Shown one piece after another: positions 10,121 through 19,273 of a stretch of DNA of 64,000 nucleotides; the first letter of the stretch is position 1; each line of letters begins with the position of its first letter. The position numbers and the translations under genes were made by a program. The notes under the pieces are model-generated. The model made no database searches. It worked only from the letters and a program-made list of their open reading frames with translations, and had not been told where the DNA came from. The DNA comes from Streptococcus mitis. Lineage in GTDB: Bacteria > Bacillota > Bacilli > Lactobacillales > Streptococcaceae. The stretch covers positions 1,207,001 to 1,271,000 of the forward strand of contig NZ_CP012646.1 of assembly GCF_001281025.1 (NCBI RefSeq). Reading direction: 5' to 3'.

Positions 10121-10609
10121 ATGACGATTATTGTCAAATCAATGGAAACTCCTGAAGAGATAGAAGGTAAATCCCATGTTCACTGGCAAACGTGGAGAGA
10201 AGCTTATGACGACCTTTTGCCTGCAGAATTTCAGGAGACAATGACATTAGAAAGATGTCGATTCTTTAGTCAAAAATATCCAGAAAATACATTGATCGCG
10301 ATGGATGGCATGAAGGTAGTTGGTTTTATCAGTTATGGAAACTTTCGTGATGAGACTATTCAAGCTGGCGAAATTATTGCCTTATATGTTTTAAAAGATT
10401 ATTATGGAAAAGGTATTGCACAAAAGTTAATAAAAGCAGCTTTGATTGCTCTTAATCATTTTTCTGAAATTTTCTTATGGGTATTGAAAGATAATAAGCG
10501 CGCAATTGCTTTCTATCAAAAAATGGGTTTTACTTTTGATGGACAAGAAAAAATACTTGAACTTGGAAAGCCTATAAAGGAAAAACGAATGGTATTTTAT
10601 TCTAAATAA
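10121..10609 (+). CDS. GNAT-family N-acetyltransferase
   Basis: A 162-residue acetyltransferase with the acetyl-CoA motif A around IIALYVLKDYYGKGIAQKLIKAA (about residues 86-108; Q/RxxGxG/A represented by YYGKGIA) and motif B with NKRAIAFYQKMGF near residue 126. The acceptor is not predictable. It follows the quinone reductase-like gene by 14 bases with AAGGA before the start. Both probably form one short accessory unit. The 72-base gap to the next gene shows no clear terminator. Confidence 0.8.
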   Translation: MTIIVKSMETPEEIEGKSHVHWQTWREAYDDLLPAEFQETMTLERCRFFSQKYPENTLIAMDGMKVVGFISYGNFRDETIQAGEIIALYVLKDYYGKGIAQKLIKAALIALNHFSEIFLWVLKDNKRAIAFYQKMGFTFDGQEKILELGKPIKEKRMVFYSK

Positions 10610-10681
10610 TTTTAAAAAGTAGAATCTAGAATCTCTGGTACCAAGTCTGAAAATTTAATAAATTAGAAAGCGAGTAAATTT

Positions 10682-11149
10682 ATGTCCCGTTCTCAATTAA
10701 CGATTTTAACCAATATCTGTCTGATTGAAGACCTCGAAACTCAGCGCGTGGTGATGCAGTATCGCTCTCCCGAGACCAATCGCTGGTCTGGTTATGCCTT
10801 TCCAGGAGGACATGTAGAAAATGGCGAGTCTTTCGCAGAGTCTGTCATTCGTGAAATTTATGAAGAGACAGGATTAACCGTTCAAAATCCTCAACTTGTC
10901 GGCATTAAAAATTGGCCACTAGATACAGGTGGGCGCTATATTGTCGTTTGTTATAAGGCGACTGAGTTCTCTGGTAGCCTTCGCTCTTCAGATGAAGGAG
11001 AAGTTTCTTGGGTGCAAAAAGACCAGATTCCAAACTTGGATCTGGCCTATGATATGTTACCCTTGATGGAGATGATGGAAGCTCCGGACAAATCTGAATT
11101 TTTCTACCGTCATCGTATAGAAGATGGCTGGGAGAAGAAAATCTTCTAG
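10682..11149 (+). CDS. NUDIX hydrolase (MutT/8-oxo-dGTP diphosphatase-like)
   Basis: A 155-residue NUDIX hydrolase. The complete NUDIX box is visible at about residues 42-64 (GGHVENGESFAESVIREIYEE followed by TG), with the REIYEETG metal-binding core intact. NUDIX enzymes cleave nucleoside diphosphates linked to a further group; closest family knowledge suggests MutT/YtkD-like 8-oxo-dGTP clean-up, but the substrate is inferred. Its stop overlaps the stop of the convergent niaR by 4 bases. Confidence 0.85.
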   Translation: MSRSQLTILTNICLIEDLETQRVVMQYRSPETNRWSGYAFPGGHVENGESFAESVIREIYEETGLTVQNPQLVGIKNWPLDTGGRYIVVCYKATEFSGSLRSSDEGEVSWVQKDQIPNLDLAYDMLPLMEMMEAPDKSEFFYRHRIEDGWEKKIF

Positions 11150-11661
11150 TCTTTTACTAAATAACCTAGCTGATCCAAGGCCTCCTCGATATAGCGGAGG
11201 TCTTGCTGTGTTTCAGCTTCGACTAGGTGGTAATGGATGCCATCTGTCAATTCAGACAGAGGTCTAAAATCTGAATGCTCGACTTGTTCTAGAAAATGTT
11301 GCACATCTCTGCGACAAGACAGTTTCAGCAAGGTTTCGATTTCTCCATAAACGGGATGGTCAATCAAGGTATTTTGAACACGTCCACCATTATCAACGAT
11401 AGCAAGGAGTTCTTGACCGATTTCTTCAACTTCATGTTTCACTTTGAAAAGTTTGTGAACATAAGGATTGGTTTCAATTTGCTTATAGATGTAGCCACGA
11501 TTAGTGGATAGGATAGGAGCGCCATCGGCTCTCAAAATTGCAATGTCTTGTACAATGACCTGGCGTGTGACATGAAAATGTTCTGCCAAACTTTGGCCAT
11601 TAAGGGCTTTGGGAGCTTCTTTCAAGAGTTGGAGCAGAGCTTGTTTGCGATCTTTTGTCAT
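11146..11661 (-). CDS. niaR: Niacin-responsive transcriptional repressor NiaR
   Basis: A 171-residue regulator with an N-terminal winged helix (about 1-60, LNGQSLAEHFHVTRQVIVQDI) and a C-terminal 3H domain named for its conserved histidines, here in VKHEVEEI, LIDHPVYGEI and DGIHYHLVEA. NiaR (YrxA) of Firmicutes binds nicotinic acid and represses niacin uptake or NAD synthesis genes. The upstream neighbour on the same strand is the niacin S component NiaX, 11 bases away, so this looks like an autoregulated niaX-niaR operon. Confidence 0.9.
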   Translation of the reverse strand: MTKDRKQALLQLLKEAPKALNGQSLAEHFHVTRQVIVQDIAILRADGAPILSTNRGYIYKQIETNPYVHKLFKVKHEVEEIGQELLAIVDNGGRVQNTLIDHPVYGEIETLLKLSCRRDVQHFLEQVEHSDFRPLSELTDGIHYHLVEAETQQDLRYIEEALDQLGYLVKD

Positions 11662-11672
11662 AGCTTTTCCTT

Positions 11673-12200
11673 TTAACGACGTTTTCGAAGCACTTTATAG
11701 ACAGCTAGTGCTAATGTATAGTCTACCATACTATGGATAATTGTGCCAAATCCAACTAGTACAAATAGAACATAAAACATATTTTCTACATTGGTACCAG
11801 AAGTTGCGTAAAAAACGACACAGGCCAATACTTCAGCAAGGGCATGGATAAGCGCTAAAACAAAGTTAAAAATCCAGGAAGATTTTGGTTTATCAAGGGT
11901 TTCGGGGAATTTTTGTAGGTAAAGAGCTCCTAGAGTCCCAAAAAAGATATGGGAAAAAGCTCGAAATACGATAACCATGGGATAGCCAGCCATCAAAAAT
12001 CCAAAACTAGAGGCTATGATGACAAAAATTGCCATCAAGGGCGACAAGAACATAGCGATAAAAATAGCGATGTGGCTTCCCAAAGTGTAAGAAGCAGGCG
12101 GAATGACAATCTTAAAAGGCATAACAATTGGAATCAAAATCGCAATAGCCGTTAAAAGAGCAGTCATTGTCATAAATTGTGTCTTTTTCCGTGTGTTCAT
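11673..12200 (-). CDS. niaX: Niacin ECF transporter S component NiaX
   Basis: A 175-residue membrane protein with about six hydrophobic segments and a basic N-terminus (MNTRKKTQF), the typical build of an ECF transporter substrate-binding (S) component. It would work with the shared EcfA/A'/T module, not present in this window. Assignment to niacin rests on the linked niaR gene and overall similarity to the streptococcal NiaX family. An AAGGAG site precedes the start. Its upstream region contains a palindrome that could be the NiaR operator. Confidence 0.85.
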   Translation of the reverse strand: MNTRKKTQFMTMTALLTAIAILIPIVMPFKIVIPPASYTLGSHIAIFIAMFLSPLMAIFVIIASSFGFLMAGYPMVIVFRAFSHIFFGTLGALYLQKFPETLDKPKSSWIFNFVLALIHALAEVLACVVFYATSGTNVENMFYVLFVLVGFGTIIHSMVDYTLALAVYKVLRKRR

Positions 12201-12221
12201 AAGAATCTCCTTTTTTCTGTA

Positions 12222-12235
12222 TATACACTAGTATA
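12222..12235 (-). promoter_or_regulatory. Candidate NiaR operator upstream of niaX
   Basis: A palindrome with 5-base arms TATAC and GTATA around a 4-base centre, 22-35 bases before the niaX ATG and overlapping a TATACT that could be the -10 element. A repressor bound here would block the promoter. The match to NiaR is inferred from position only. Confidence 0.4.
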
Positions 12236-12340
12236 GTACAATAAACAAGACAATAAAGCAAGGATTTACTTGAGTTTATAGGTCGTTTTTTAGTTAAAAG
12301 TTAGTAAAGATTTCACTAAAAAGAAACTGTATAGAGCAAA

Positions 12341-12370
12341 ATCTCCACCTTCAAGCTTGAAAGTGGAGAT
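12341..12370 (-). terminator. Terminator after the coaBC-S component operon
   Basis: Arms ATCTCCAC and GTGGAGAT extended through TTCAAG/CTTGAA, with one mismatch. It lies 5 bases after the S-component stop, with AAAA (T-run on the minus strand) beyond it. Confidence 0.75.
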
Positions 12371-12374
12371 GTTT

Positions 12375-12938
12375 TTATTTTTTCAAAGTCTGTAGTCTTG
12401 GAACAATGGCTAGGGTTAGAACTGCGGAAATGACTAATTCGGCAATAGAATTTGTTGAGATAACAGTTGCCAGAAGTAGTTTGATATTTCCATCAAAAAC
12501 ATTTCCAAATAGGAAGAAGATTCCACCAAGGACAAAGACTGTGTTGGTAAGTGAACCAAGGGCACCAGCTAGAATCAAACCAGTTTTATTTTTCATCAGT
12601 TTATAGACTAGATACGGAGTTAAACCAATCAAAATACGTGGGACGATAGCTATGATAGCTGAGTAGATGTTTCCGTTTGGTACAAAAGGTGAGAAGAGGT
12701 AGCTTGTCGGCAGAATCGTAATTGTATTAACCGTCAAACTAAGTAGCCCCATCAAAAATCCAAGTGTAACCCCAACGCGTGGACCGTAAATAATGCTGGC
12801 AATAATGACAGGAATATGAACAATGGTCGGTTTGATTGGAAATGGAAAAAGGTTAAAGACAAGCGAGCTCAGAAAGTGTATCACGAGCATGGTTGCAAAA
12901 AAGATAGCAATAGGTGCAATATTAGAGCGTTTTTTCAT
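12375..12938 (-). CDS. ECF transporter S component, probably for pantothenate (PanT-like)
   Basis: A 187-residue integral membrane protein with five or six hydrophobic segments and a basic N-terminus, matching S components of energy-coupling factor vitamin importers. Motifs like FPIKPTIVHIPVIIASIIYGPRVG near residue 33 are common to the family. It overlaps the 3' end of coaC by 17 bases, so it is translationally tied to coenzyme A synthesis genes. That context makes pantothenate or a CoA precursor the likely cargo. The family is clear from architecture; the substrate is an inference. Confidence 0.75.
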   Translation of the reverse strand: MKKRSNIAPIAIFFATMLVIHFLSSLVFNLFPFPIKPTIVHIPVIIASIIYGPRVGVTLGFLMGLLSLTVNTITILPTSYLFSPFVPNGNIYSAIIAIVPRILIGLTPYLVYKLMKNKTGLILAGALGSLTNTVFVLGGIFFLFGNVFDGNIKLLLATVISTNSIAELVISAVLTLAIVPRLQTLKK

Positions 12939-13473
12939 CGAGAGTTTCCTTTATTCTTTCTAAAATAATTGTGAGGTCAGCTAAGGCTCCTCGTCCGTGG
13001 TCTCCACAAGCTAGTAGGGATTCCTTAGGAGCAATCAGCTGATACCCGTAGGCTTCTAATGTTTTTAGATTAGCCTGAGTTGCTGGATGGTCATACATTT
13101 TTGTATTCATAGCAGGAGCTATTAGTTTGGGAATATGACTTGGCAGGGCTAGAGCTGTACAGGTCACCATATTGTCCGCAAAGCCAAGGGCTAGTTTTGC
13201 AATAGTGTTAGCAGTTGCAGGGGCTACGATGAATAAATCTGCTTTTTTTCCAAGTTCGATATGATTGACTTGATCAGGATAGGGTTCCTTCATGGCATCC
13301 AAGTGGACGGAATTCCGTGAGAGTACCTGTAGTGTCAAAGGTTGGATAAACTCTGTAGCAGCCTGGGTCATTAAGACAGTGACTTGATGACCTTGTTTTT
13401 TTAGAGAACTGACTAAATCTGCCGACTTGTAAGAGGCGATTGAGCCCGTTACAGCCAAGAGAATGTTTGCCAT
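12922..13473 (-). CDS. coaC: Phosphopantothenoylcysteine decarboxylase
   Basis: CoaC decarboxylates 4'-phosphopantothenoylcysteine to phosphopantetheine using FMN. In 183 residues it shows the N-terminal flavoprotein GSIASYKS loop, the NHIELGKKADLFIVAPATANTIAK region with the active-site histidine, the APAMNTKMYDHP substrate motif and the flexible LLACGDHGRGAL flap with its cysteine. Streptococci carry CoaC and CoaB as separate proteins instead of a CoaBC fusion, as here. It lies 11 bases after coaB. Confidence 0.95.
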   Translation of the reverse strand: MANILLAVTGSIASYKSADLVSSLKKQGHQVTVLMTQAATEFIQPLTLQVLSRNSVHLDAMKEPYPDQVNHIELGKKADLFIVAPATANTIAKLALGFADNMVTCTALALPSHIPKLIAPAMNTKMYDHPATQANLKTLEAYGYQLIAPKESLLACGDHGRGALADLTIILERIKETLDEKTL

Positions 13474-13484
13474 AGCTTTCCTTT

Positions 13485-14174
13485 CTATGAATGATAGGCT
13501 TGAATTTTTTCAAGGAGGAGTTCTGCAATTTCTTCTTTAGTCTGGACTGTTTGAAGCTGATCTTTTTCAACAAAGATTGCACGATGCTGGTTTGGTGAGA
13601 TTTGAGTCAGGTCATTCGCAATGATTAAGTCAGCTTGGTTCTTGATAAGACTTTTTCTGGCAATCTCGATGAGATAATCCTCAGAGACATCAACCAGCAG
13701 TTTGAAACCAATCAGATGAATAGCAGGATTCCATTTCTTGACTAGAGAGATGATTTTGGGTGTTTTTTTCAGGAATAAAACCTGAACCTCATCAGTTGAA
13801 GAAATCTTAGCTTGATGATTCTGCCTGCTTAAAAATTCTTCTAGATTGGAGCTAGCCTGAACTTCCTCAAGTCCTGCCATATAAACAGGAGTGTAATCAG
13901 ATACGGCCATTGAGTGAATCAAGACCTGATAATCCTGAATACGTTCTTTCATTTCAAGAAGAAGATCCTTGGTATTGTTAATTTCTCGAATACTTAGATT
14001 AGGATGGGCTACTGGCTTCACAGCTCGTTTTGTCGTTATCAAACAAACTTCATGTCCTGCAGCAAGCAGGGTTTCAGTGATGATTTTCCCCAAGCGACCT
14101 GTAGAATGGTTAGTGATAGAGCGGACGCTATCGATAGCCTCACTGGTACCGCCCGATGTAACTAAAATTTTCAT
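13485..14174 (-). CDS. coaB: Phosphopantothenate--cysteine ligase
   Basis: CoaB joins cysteine to 4'-phosphopantothenate. The 229-residue protein opens with the family signature SGGTSEAIDSVRSITN and STGRLG, and has the IGFKLLVDV and IIANDLTQ segments of the nucleotide/substrate site. The start at 14174 is preferred over an in-frame TTG 15 bases upstream: that TTG lies inside the -10 region. No ribosome binding site precedes the ATG and the -10 hexamer ends 6 bases before it, so the transcript may be leaderless. First gene of coaB-coaC-S component. Confidence 0.92.
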   Translation of the reverse strand: MKILVTSGGTSEAIDSVRSITNHSTGRLGKIITETLLAAGHEVCLITTKRAVKPVAHPNLSIREINNTKDLLLEMKERIQDYQVLIHSMAVSDYTPVYMAGLEEVQASSNLEEFLSRQNHQAKISSTDEVQVLFLKKTPKIISLVKKWNPAIHLIGFKLLVDVSEDYLIEIARKSLIKNQADLIIANDLTQISPNQHRAIFVEKDQLQTVQTKEEIAELLLEKIQAYHS

Positions 14175-14180
14175 AGCACT

Positions 14181-14209
14181 ATTGTACACAAAAATAAACG
14201 GTAAGTAAA
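14181..14209 (-). promoter_or_regulatory. coaB promoter, leaderless arrangement
   Basis: Read leftward: -35 TTTACT (14204-14209), 17-base spacer, -10 TACAAT (14181-14186), then 6 bases to the ATG. Transcription would start at or next to the initiation codon. Confidence 0.65.
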
Positions 14210-14247
14210 ATAAAAGTGATAAATTTTTGGTAAAAACGAAGATTTAC

Positions 14248-14264
14248 TATAGTTTCAAACTATA
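14248..14264. promoter_or_regulatory. Perfect palindrome in the coaB-fhs intergenic region
   Basis: TATAGTTTCAAACTATA: 8-base arms around a single C, no mismatch. It lacks a T-run and lies about 75 bases upstream of the coaB start and 120 upstream of the fhs start, so it looks like an operator and not a terminator. The regulator is unknown. Confidence 0.5.
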
Positions 14265-14364
14265 AAGCCATATAAAATTTAAGAAAGGGCTCTAAAATTC
14301 TTAAAAATAGAGATATTTACGAACGTTTAGAGAGTTTAAGGATGTTAAAAATCTTGTTTTGTGT

Positions 14365-14370
14365 TATAAT
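14365..14370 (+). promoter_or_regulatory. fhs promoter (-10 TATAAT, extended)
   Basis: TATAAT with TGT directly upstream; no good -35. A strong GAGGAG precedes the fhs ATG. A PurBox-like 13-mer lies upstream at 14315-14327. Confidence 0.6.
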
Positions 14371-14403
14371 GAATTATCATATAAGAGGTTAGAGGAGTTT
14401 TGA

Positions 14404-16074
14404 ATGAAAACAGATATTGAAATCGCACAAAGTATTGAGTTGAAGCCAATCGTTGATGTTGTAGAGAAACTTGGTATTTCTTACGACGATTTGGAGTTGT
14501 ACGGAAAGTATAAGGCTAAGCTCAGCTTTGATAAAATCCGTGCAGTTGAGAGCAATCCAGTTGGGAAATTGATCTTGGTTACTGCCATCAACCCAACACC
14601 AGCAGGTGAAGGAAAATCAACTATTACCATTGGTCTTGCTGATGCTTTGAACAAGATTGGCAAGAAAACTATGATTGCCATCCGCGAACCATCCCTTGGT
14701 CCAGTAATGGGGATTAAGGGTGGTGCTGCAGGCGGTGGTTACGCTCAAGTTCTGCCAATGGAAGACATCAACCTCCACTTTACTGGGGACATGCATGCTA
14801 TTACAACTGCCAACAATGCGCTTTCTGCCTTGATTGACAATCACTTGCACCAAGGGAATGAGCTTGGAATTGACCAACGTCGTATCCTCTGGAAACGTGT
14901 TGTGGACTTAAACGACCGAGCTCTTCGTCATGTGACCGTTGGACTTGGTGGTCCTCTAAATGGTATTCCACGTGAGGATGGCTTTGACATTACAGTTGCT
15001 TCAGAGATCATGGCAATTCTTTGTTTGGCAACGGATATCGAGGACTTGAAACGCCGTTTGGCTAATATTGTTATCGGTTATCGCTATGACCGAACACCTG
15101 TTTCTGTTGGCGATTTACAGGTTGAAGGTGCTTTGGCATTGATTTTGAAGGATGCTATTAAGCCGAATCTGGTTCAGACAATTTACGGAACACCTGCCTT
15201 TGTACACGGTGGTCCATTTGCCAATATCGCTCACGGATGTAACTCTGTTTTGGCAACGACAACAGCTCTTCACTTAGCTGATTACACGGTTACTGAAGCT
15301 GGTTTTGGTGCCGACCTTGGTGCTGAGAAATTCCTTGATATTAAGACACCAAACTTGCCAACATCTCCAGATGCAGTAGTTATTGTTGCAACCCTTCGTG
15401 CCCTTAAGATGAATGGTGGTGTGGCTAAAGACGCTCTTACTGAAGAAAATGTAGAAGCAGTTCGTGCAGGTTTTGCTAACTTGCAACGCCACGTTGAAAA
15501 TATCCGTAAATTTGGAGTACCTGCAGTCGTAGCTATTAACGAATTTGTATCTGATACTGAAGCTGAAATTGCAGCCTTGAAAGAACTCTGTGCTTCAATC
15601 TACGTACCAGTTGAGTTGGCTAGTGTCTGGGCTGATGGCGCAGAAGGTGGGGTAGCACTTGCTGAGACAGTTGTTAAGACAATTGCTGAAACCCCAGCTA
15701 ATTACAAACGTTTATATGACAATGACCTTTCTGTTCAAGAAAAGATTGAAAAAATTGTTACTGAAATCTACCGTGGTAGCAAAGTCAACTTTGAGAAGAA
15801 AGCCCAAACGCAAATTGCTCAAATCGTTCAGAATGGTTGGGACAAATTGCCAATCTGTATGGCTAAAACTCAATACAGTTTCTCAGACAATCCAAATGCA
15901 CTTGGAGCACCTGAAAACTTTGAAATTACCATTCGTGAATTGGTACCAAAATTAGGTGCAGGCTTCATCGTTGCTTTAACTGGTGATGTCATGACCATGC
16001 CAGGCCTTCCAAAACGACCAGCAGCTCTCAACATGGATGTTGAAAGCGACGGAACTGTTCTAGGCTTGTTCTAG
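14404..16074 (+). CDS. fhs: Formate--tetrahydrofolate ligase
   Basis: Fhs makes 10-formyl-tetrahydrofolate from formate, tetrahydrofolate and ATP, feeding purine synthesis and formyl-Met. The 556-residue protein is full length. It carries the P-loop-like TPAGEGKST near residue 65, the [21 protein letters not shown] glycine-rich segment (reported here in parts: EPSLGPVMG, then GGAAGGGY) near 98, and the C-terminal [13 protein letters not shown]. It is monocistronic, ending at a clear hairpin. Confidence 0.98.
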   Translation: MKTDIEIAQSIELKPIVDVVEKLGISYDDLELYGKYKAKLSFDKIRAVESNPVGKLILVTAINPTPAGEGKSTITIGLADALNKIGKKTMIAIREPSLGPVMGIKGGAAGGGYAQVLPMEDINLHFTGDMHAITTANNALSALIDNHLHQGNELGIDQRRILWKRVVDLNDRALRHVTVGLGGPLNGIPREDGFDITVASEIMAILCLATDIEDLKRRLANIVIGYRYDRTPVSVGDLQVEGALALILKDAIKPNLVQTIYGTPAFVHGGPFANIAHGCNSVLATTTALHLADYTVTEAGFGADLGAEKFLDIKTPNLPTSPDAVVIVATLRALKMNGGVAKDALTEENVEAVRAGFANLQRHVENIRKFGVPAVVAINEFVSDTEAEIAALKELCASIYVPVELASVWADGAEGGVALAETVVKTIAETPANYKRLYDNDLSVQEKIEKIVTEIYRGSKVNFEKKAQTQIAQIVQNGWDKLPICMAKTQYSFSDNPNALGAPENFEITIRELVPKLGAGFIVALTGDVMTMPGLPKRPAALNMDVESDGTVLGLF

Positions 16075-16092
16075 TAGATTGTAATTGACTTT

Positions 16093-16129
16093 AAATGAGT
16101 TTGGAGATTTTAATCCAAGCTCATTTTTT
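16093..16129 (+). terminator. fhs terminator
   Basis: Arms AAATGAGTTTGGA and TCCAAGCTCATTT form a 13-bp stem (one wobble) with an 8-base loop, followed by TTT. Located 19 bases after the fhs stop. Confidence 0.85.
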
Positions 16130-16219
16130 ATCTAGATAGAAGTAGTTGTCTTCAGTTGATGAGAGAGTTGTTTACTATACGTAACCATTCTAGTTAAAGA
16201 TATTTTCCTCGAATTCTGA

Positions 16220-16225
16220 TATAAT
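16220..16225 (+). promoter_or_regulatory. pcrA promoter (-10 TATAAT, extended)
   Basis: TATAAT preceded by TGA, 34 bases before the pcrA ATG. The -35 is not convincing, which is common for extended -10 promoters. Confidence 0.55.
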
Positions 16226-16258
16226 GGAAATATTGACTTCAAGAGTAAGGAAGAGAAG

Positions 16259-18550
16259 ATGAACGCATTATTAAATGGAATGAATGACCGTCAGGCTGAG
16301 GCGGTGCAAACGACAGAAGGTCCCTTGTTGATCATGGCAGGGGCTGGTTCTGGAAAGACCCGAGTTTTGACCCACCGCATTGCTTATCTGATTGATGAAA
16401 AGCTGGTCAATCCGTGGAATATCTTGGCTATTACCTTTACCAACAAGGCTGCGCGTGAGATGAAAGAGCGTGCTTATAGCCTCAATCCAGCCACTCAGGA
16501 CTGTCTGATTGCTACCTTCCACTCCATGTGTGTTCGTATTTTGCGTCGCGATGCGGACCATATTGGCTACAACCGAAATTTCACTATTGTGGATCCAGGT
16601 GAACAGCGAACGCTCATGAAACGCATTCTCAAGCAGTTGAACTTGGATCCTAAAAAATGGAATGAACGAACTATTTTGGGGACCATTTCCAATGCTAAGA
16701 ATGACCTGATTGATGATGTGGCTTATGCTTCCCAAGCTGGCGATATGTATACGCAAATCGTGGCTCAGTGTTATACAGCCTATCAGAAGGAGCTTCGTCA
16801 GTCTGAGTCGGTTGACTTTGATGATTTGATTATGCTGACCCTGCGTCTCTTTGATCAAAATCCTGATGTTTTGACTTACTACCAGCAGAAATTTCAGTAC
16901 ATCCATGTTGATGAGTACCAAGATACCAACCATGCCCAGTACCAACTGGTCAAACTCTTGGCTTCCCGTTTTAAAAATATTTGTGTGGTTGGGGATGCGG
17001 ACCAGTCTATCTACGGTTGGCGTGGTGCTGATATGCAGAATATTTTGGATTTTGAGAAAGATTATCCCCAAGCCAAGGTTGTTTTGTTGGAGGAGAATTA
17101 CCGTTCAACTAAAACCATTCTCCAAGCGGCCAACGAGGTTATTAAAAATAATAAAAATCGCCGTCCTAAGAATCTCTGGACTCAAAACGCTGATGGGGAA
17201 CAAATCGTTTACTATCGTGCCAATGATGAGCTAGATGAGGCTGTATTTGTAGCCAGAACTATCGATGAACTTGGTCGGAGTCAAAACTTCCTTCACAAGG
17301 ATTTTGCAGTTCTCTATCGTACTAATGCGCAGTCTCGTACTATCGAGGAAGCCTTGCTCAAGTCAAATATTCCTTATACCATGGTTGGGGGAACCAAGTT
17401 CTACAGCCGTAAGGAAATCCGGGATATTATCGCTTATCTCAACCTCATTGCTAATTTGAGTGACAATATCAGTTTTGAGCGTATTATCAATGAGCCTAAA
17501 CGAGGAATTGGGCTGGGAACGGTTGAGAAAATCCGGGATTTTGCCAATATGCAGGACATGTCTATGCTAGATGCTTCTGCAAATATCATGTTATCTGGTA
17601 TCAAGGGTAAAGCAGCCCAGTCTATCTGGGATTTTGCCAATATGATTCTAGATTTACGAGAGCAGCTAGATCAATTAACTATTACAGAGTTGGTTGAGGC
17701 TGTCCTAGAAAAAACAGGTTACGTCGATATTCTTAATGCCCAAGCAACTCTGGAAAGTAAGGCTCGGGTTGAAAATATCGAGGAGTTCCTCTCTGTGACG
17801 AAAAACTTTGATGACACCTCTGATGTGATAGAAGAAGAAACTGGTTTGGACAAACTGAGTCGTTTCTTAAATGATTTAGCCTTGATTGCAGACACAGATT
17901 CAGGTAGTCAGGAGACATCAGAAGTGACCCTGATGACCCTGCATGCTGCCAAAGGTCTTGAGTTTCCAGTTGTCTTTTTGATTGGGATGGAAGAAAATGT
18001 CTTTCCACTTAGTCGTGCAGCTGAGGATCCAGATGAATTAGAAGAAGAACGCCGTCTGGCCTATGTAGGTATCACGCGTGCAGAGAAAATTCTCTATCTG
18101 ACCAATGCTAACTCACGCTTGCTTTTTGGTCGTACCAACTACAATCGTCCGACTCGTTTTATTAACGAAATCAGTTCAGACTTGCTGGAGTATCAAGGAT
18201 TGGCGCGCCCAGCAAATACAAGCTTTAAAGCATCTTATAGCGGTGGTGGCCTTGCCTTTGGCCAAGGTATGAGTCTGGCTCAAGCTCTTCAAGACCGTAA
18301 ACGTAGTGCTGCCCAAAAATCTATCCAGTCAAGCGGTCTCCCATTTGGTCAATTTACAGCTGGCGTAAAATCAGCGTCTAGTGAAGCAAATTGGTCTATT
18401 GGTGACATTGCCCTCCACAAGAAGTGGGGAGAGGGAACTGTTCTGGAAGTTTCAGGTAGCGGTGCTACGCAGGAATTAAAAATCAATTTCCCAGAAGTAG
18501 GTTTGAAAAAACTTTTAGCCAGTGTAGCCCCAATTGAGAAAAAAATCTAA
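16259..18550 (+). CDS. pcrA: ATP-dependent DNA helicase PcrA (UvrD/Rep family)
   Basis: PcrA is the essential Gram-positive superfamily 1 3'-5' helicase that strips RecA and transcription complexes and serves in repair and plasmid replication. In 763 residues: Walker A AGAGSGKT (27-34), motif [10 protein letters not shown], motif [17 protein letters not shown], the [10 protein letters not shown] motif V and the YVGITRAEK motif VI. The C-terminal tail after about residue 660 is low-complexity and ends in a Tudor-like domain ([19 protein letters not shown]), which is known to contact RNA polymerase. An AAGGAAGAG site precedes the start. Confidence 0.98.
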   Translation: MNALLNGMNDRQAEAVQTTEGPLLIMAGAGSGKTRVLTHRIAYLIDEKLVNPWNILAITFTNKAAREMKERAYSLNPATQDCLIATFHSMCVRILRRDADHIGYNRNFTIVDPGEQRTLMKRILKQLNLDPKKWNERTILGTISNAKNDLIDDVAYASQAGDMYTQIVAQCYTAYQKELRQSESVDFDDLIMLTLRLFDQNPDVLTYYQQKFQYIHVDEYQDTNHAQYQLVKLLASRFKNICVVGDADQSIYGWRGADMQNILDFEKDYPQAKVVLLEENYRSTKTILQAANEVIKNNKNRRPKNLWTQNADGEQIVYYRANDELDEAVFVARTIDELGRSQNFLHKDFAVLYRTNAQSRTIEEALLKSNIPYTMVGGTKFYSRKEIRDIIAYLNLIANLSDNISFERIINEPKRGIGLGTVEKIRDFANMQDMSMLDASANIMLSGIKGKAAQSIWDFANMILDLREQLDQLTITELVEAVLEKTGYVDILNAQATLESKARVENIEEFLSVTKNFDDTSDVIEEETGLDKLSRFLNDLALIADTDSGSQETSEVTLMTLHAAKGLEFPVVFLIGMEENVFPLSRAAEDPDELEEERRLAYVGITRAEKILYLTNANSRLLFGRTNYNRPTRFINEISSDLLEYQGLARPANTSFKASYSGGGLAFGQGMSLAQALQDRKRSAAQKSIQSSGLPFGQFTAGVKSASSEANWSIGDIALHKKWGEGTVLEVSGSGATQELKINFPEVGLKKLLASVAPIEKKI

Positions 18551-18592
18551 TTTTCCATCCTTCTCACGAATAATAAAGTGAGGAGGATTTTT

Positions 18593-19273
18593 ATGTATAG
18601 TATTTCATTCCAAGAAGATTCACTATTACCAAGAGAAAGGCTAGCAAAAGAAGGAGTTGAAGCGCTCAGTAATCAAGAGTTGCTAGCTATTTTACTGAGG
18701 ACAGGAACACGTCAAGCTAGCGTTTTTGAAATTGCCCAGAAAATCTTGAATAATCTTTCAAGCCTAACAGATTTGAAAAAAATGACCCTGCAGGAATTGC
18801 AGAGTCTATCTGGTATCGGCCGTGTTAAGGCCATAGAGTTACAAGCTATGATTGAACTGGGGCATCGTATTCATAAACACGAGACCCTTGAAATGGAAAG
18901 TATTCTCAGTAGCCAAAAGCTTGCCAAGAAGATGCAGCAGGAATTGGGGGACAAAAAACAAGAGCACCTGGTGGCGCTCTATCTCAATACTCAAAATCAA
19001 ATCATCCATCAACAGACCATTTTTATCGGTTCTGCAACTCGCAGTATTGCTGAGCCACGAGAGATCCTTCACTATGCTATCAAGCATATGGCGACTTCTC
19101 TCATATTGGTTCACAATCATCCTTCGGGAGCGGTAGCCCCTAGCCGAAATGATGATCATGTGACTAAACTTGTAAAAGACGCCTGTGACCTGATGGGGCT
19201 TGTCCTCTTGGACCATTTGATTGTCTCACATTCTAGTTACTTTAGTTACCGTGAAAAAACAGATTTAATCTAA
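18593..19273 (+). CDS. radC: RadC family protein (UPF0758, JAMM/MPN+ domain)
   Basis: A 226-residue protein: N-terminal helix-hairpin-helix region ([12 protein letters not shown], near 72-83) and C-terminal JAMM metallo-domain with HNHPSG at 174-179 and Asp187, the zinc ligands. Members were once tied to DNA repair in E. coli, but that link is doubtful; the pneumococcal protein is competence-induced without being needed for transformation. The ATG at 18593 is preferred because GAGGAGG sits 6 bases ahead; an in-frame GTG at 18578 has no such site. The stop overlaps the convergent neighbour by 4 bases. Confidence 0.92.
   Translation: MYSISFQEDSLLPRERLAKEGVEALSNQELLAILLRTGTRQASVFEIAQKILNNLSSLTDLKKMTLQELQSLSGIGRVKAIELQAMIELGHRIHKHETLEMESILSSQKLAKKMQQELGDKKQEHLVALYLNTQNQIIHQQTIFIGSATRSIAEPREILHYAIKHMATSLILVHNHPSGAVAPSRNDDHVTKLVKDACDLMGLVLLDHLIVSHSSYFSYREKTDLI

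Noticed and set aside
16271..17071. 266-codon frame opposite pcrA
   Set aside because: Antisense to the helicase motifs; length is a by-product of codon use in pcrA.
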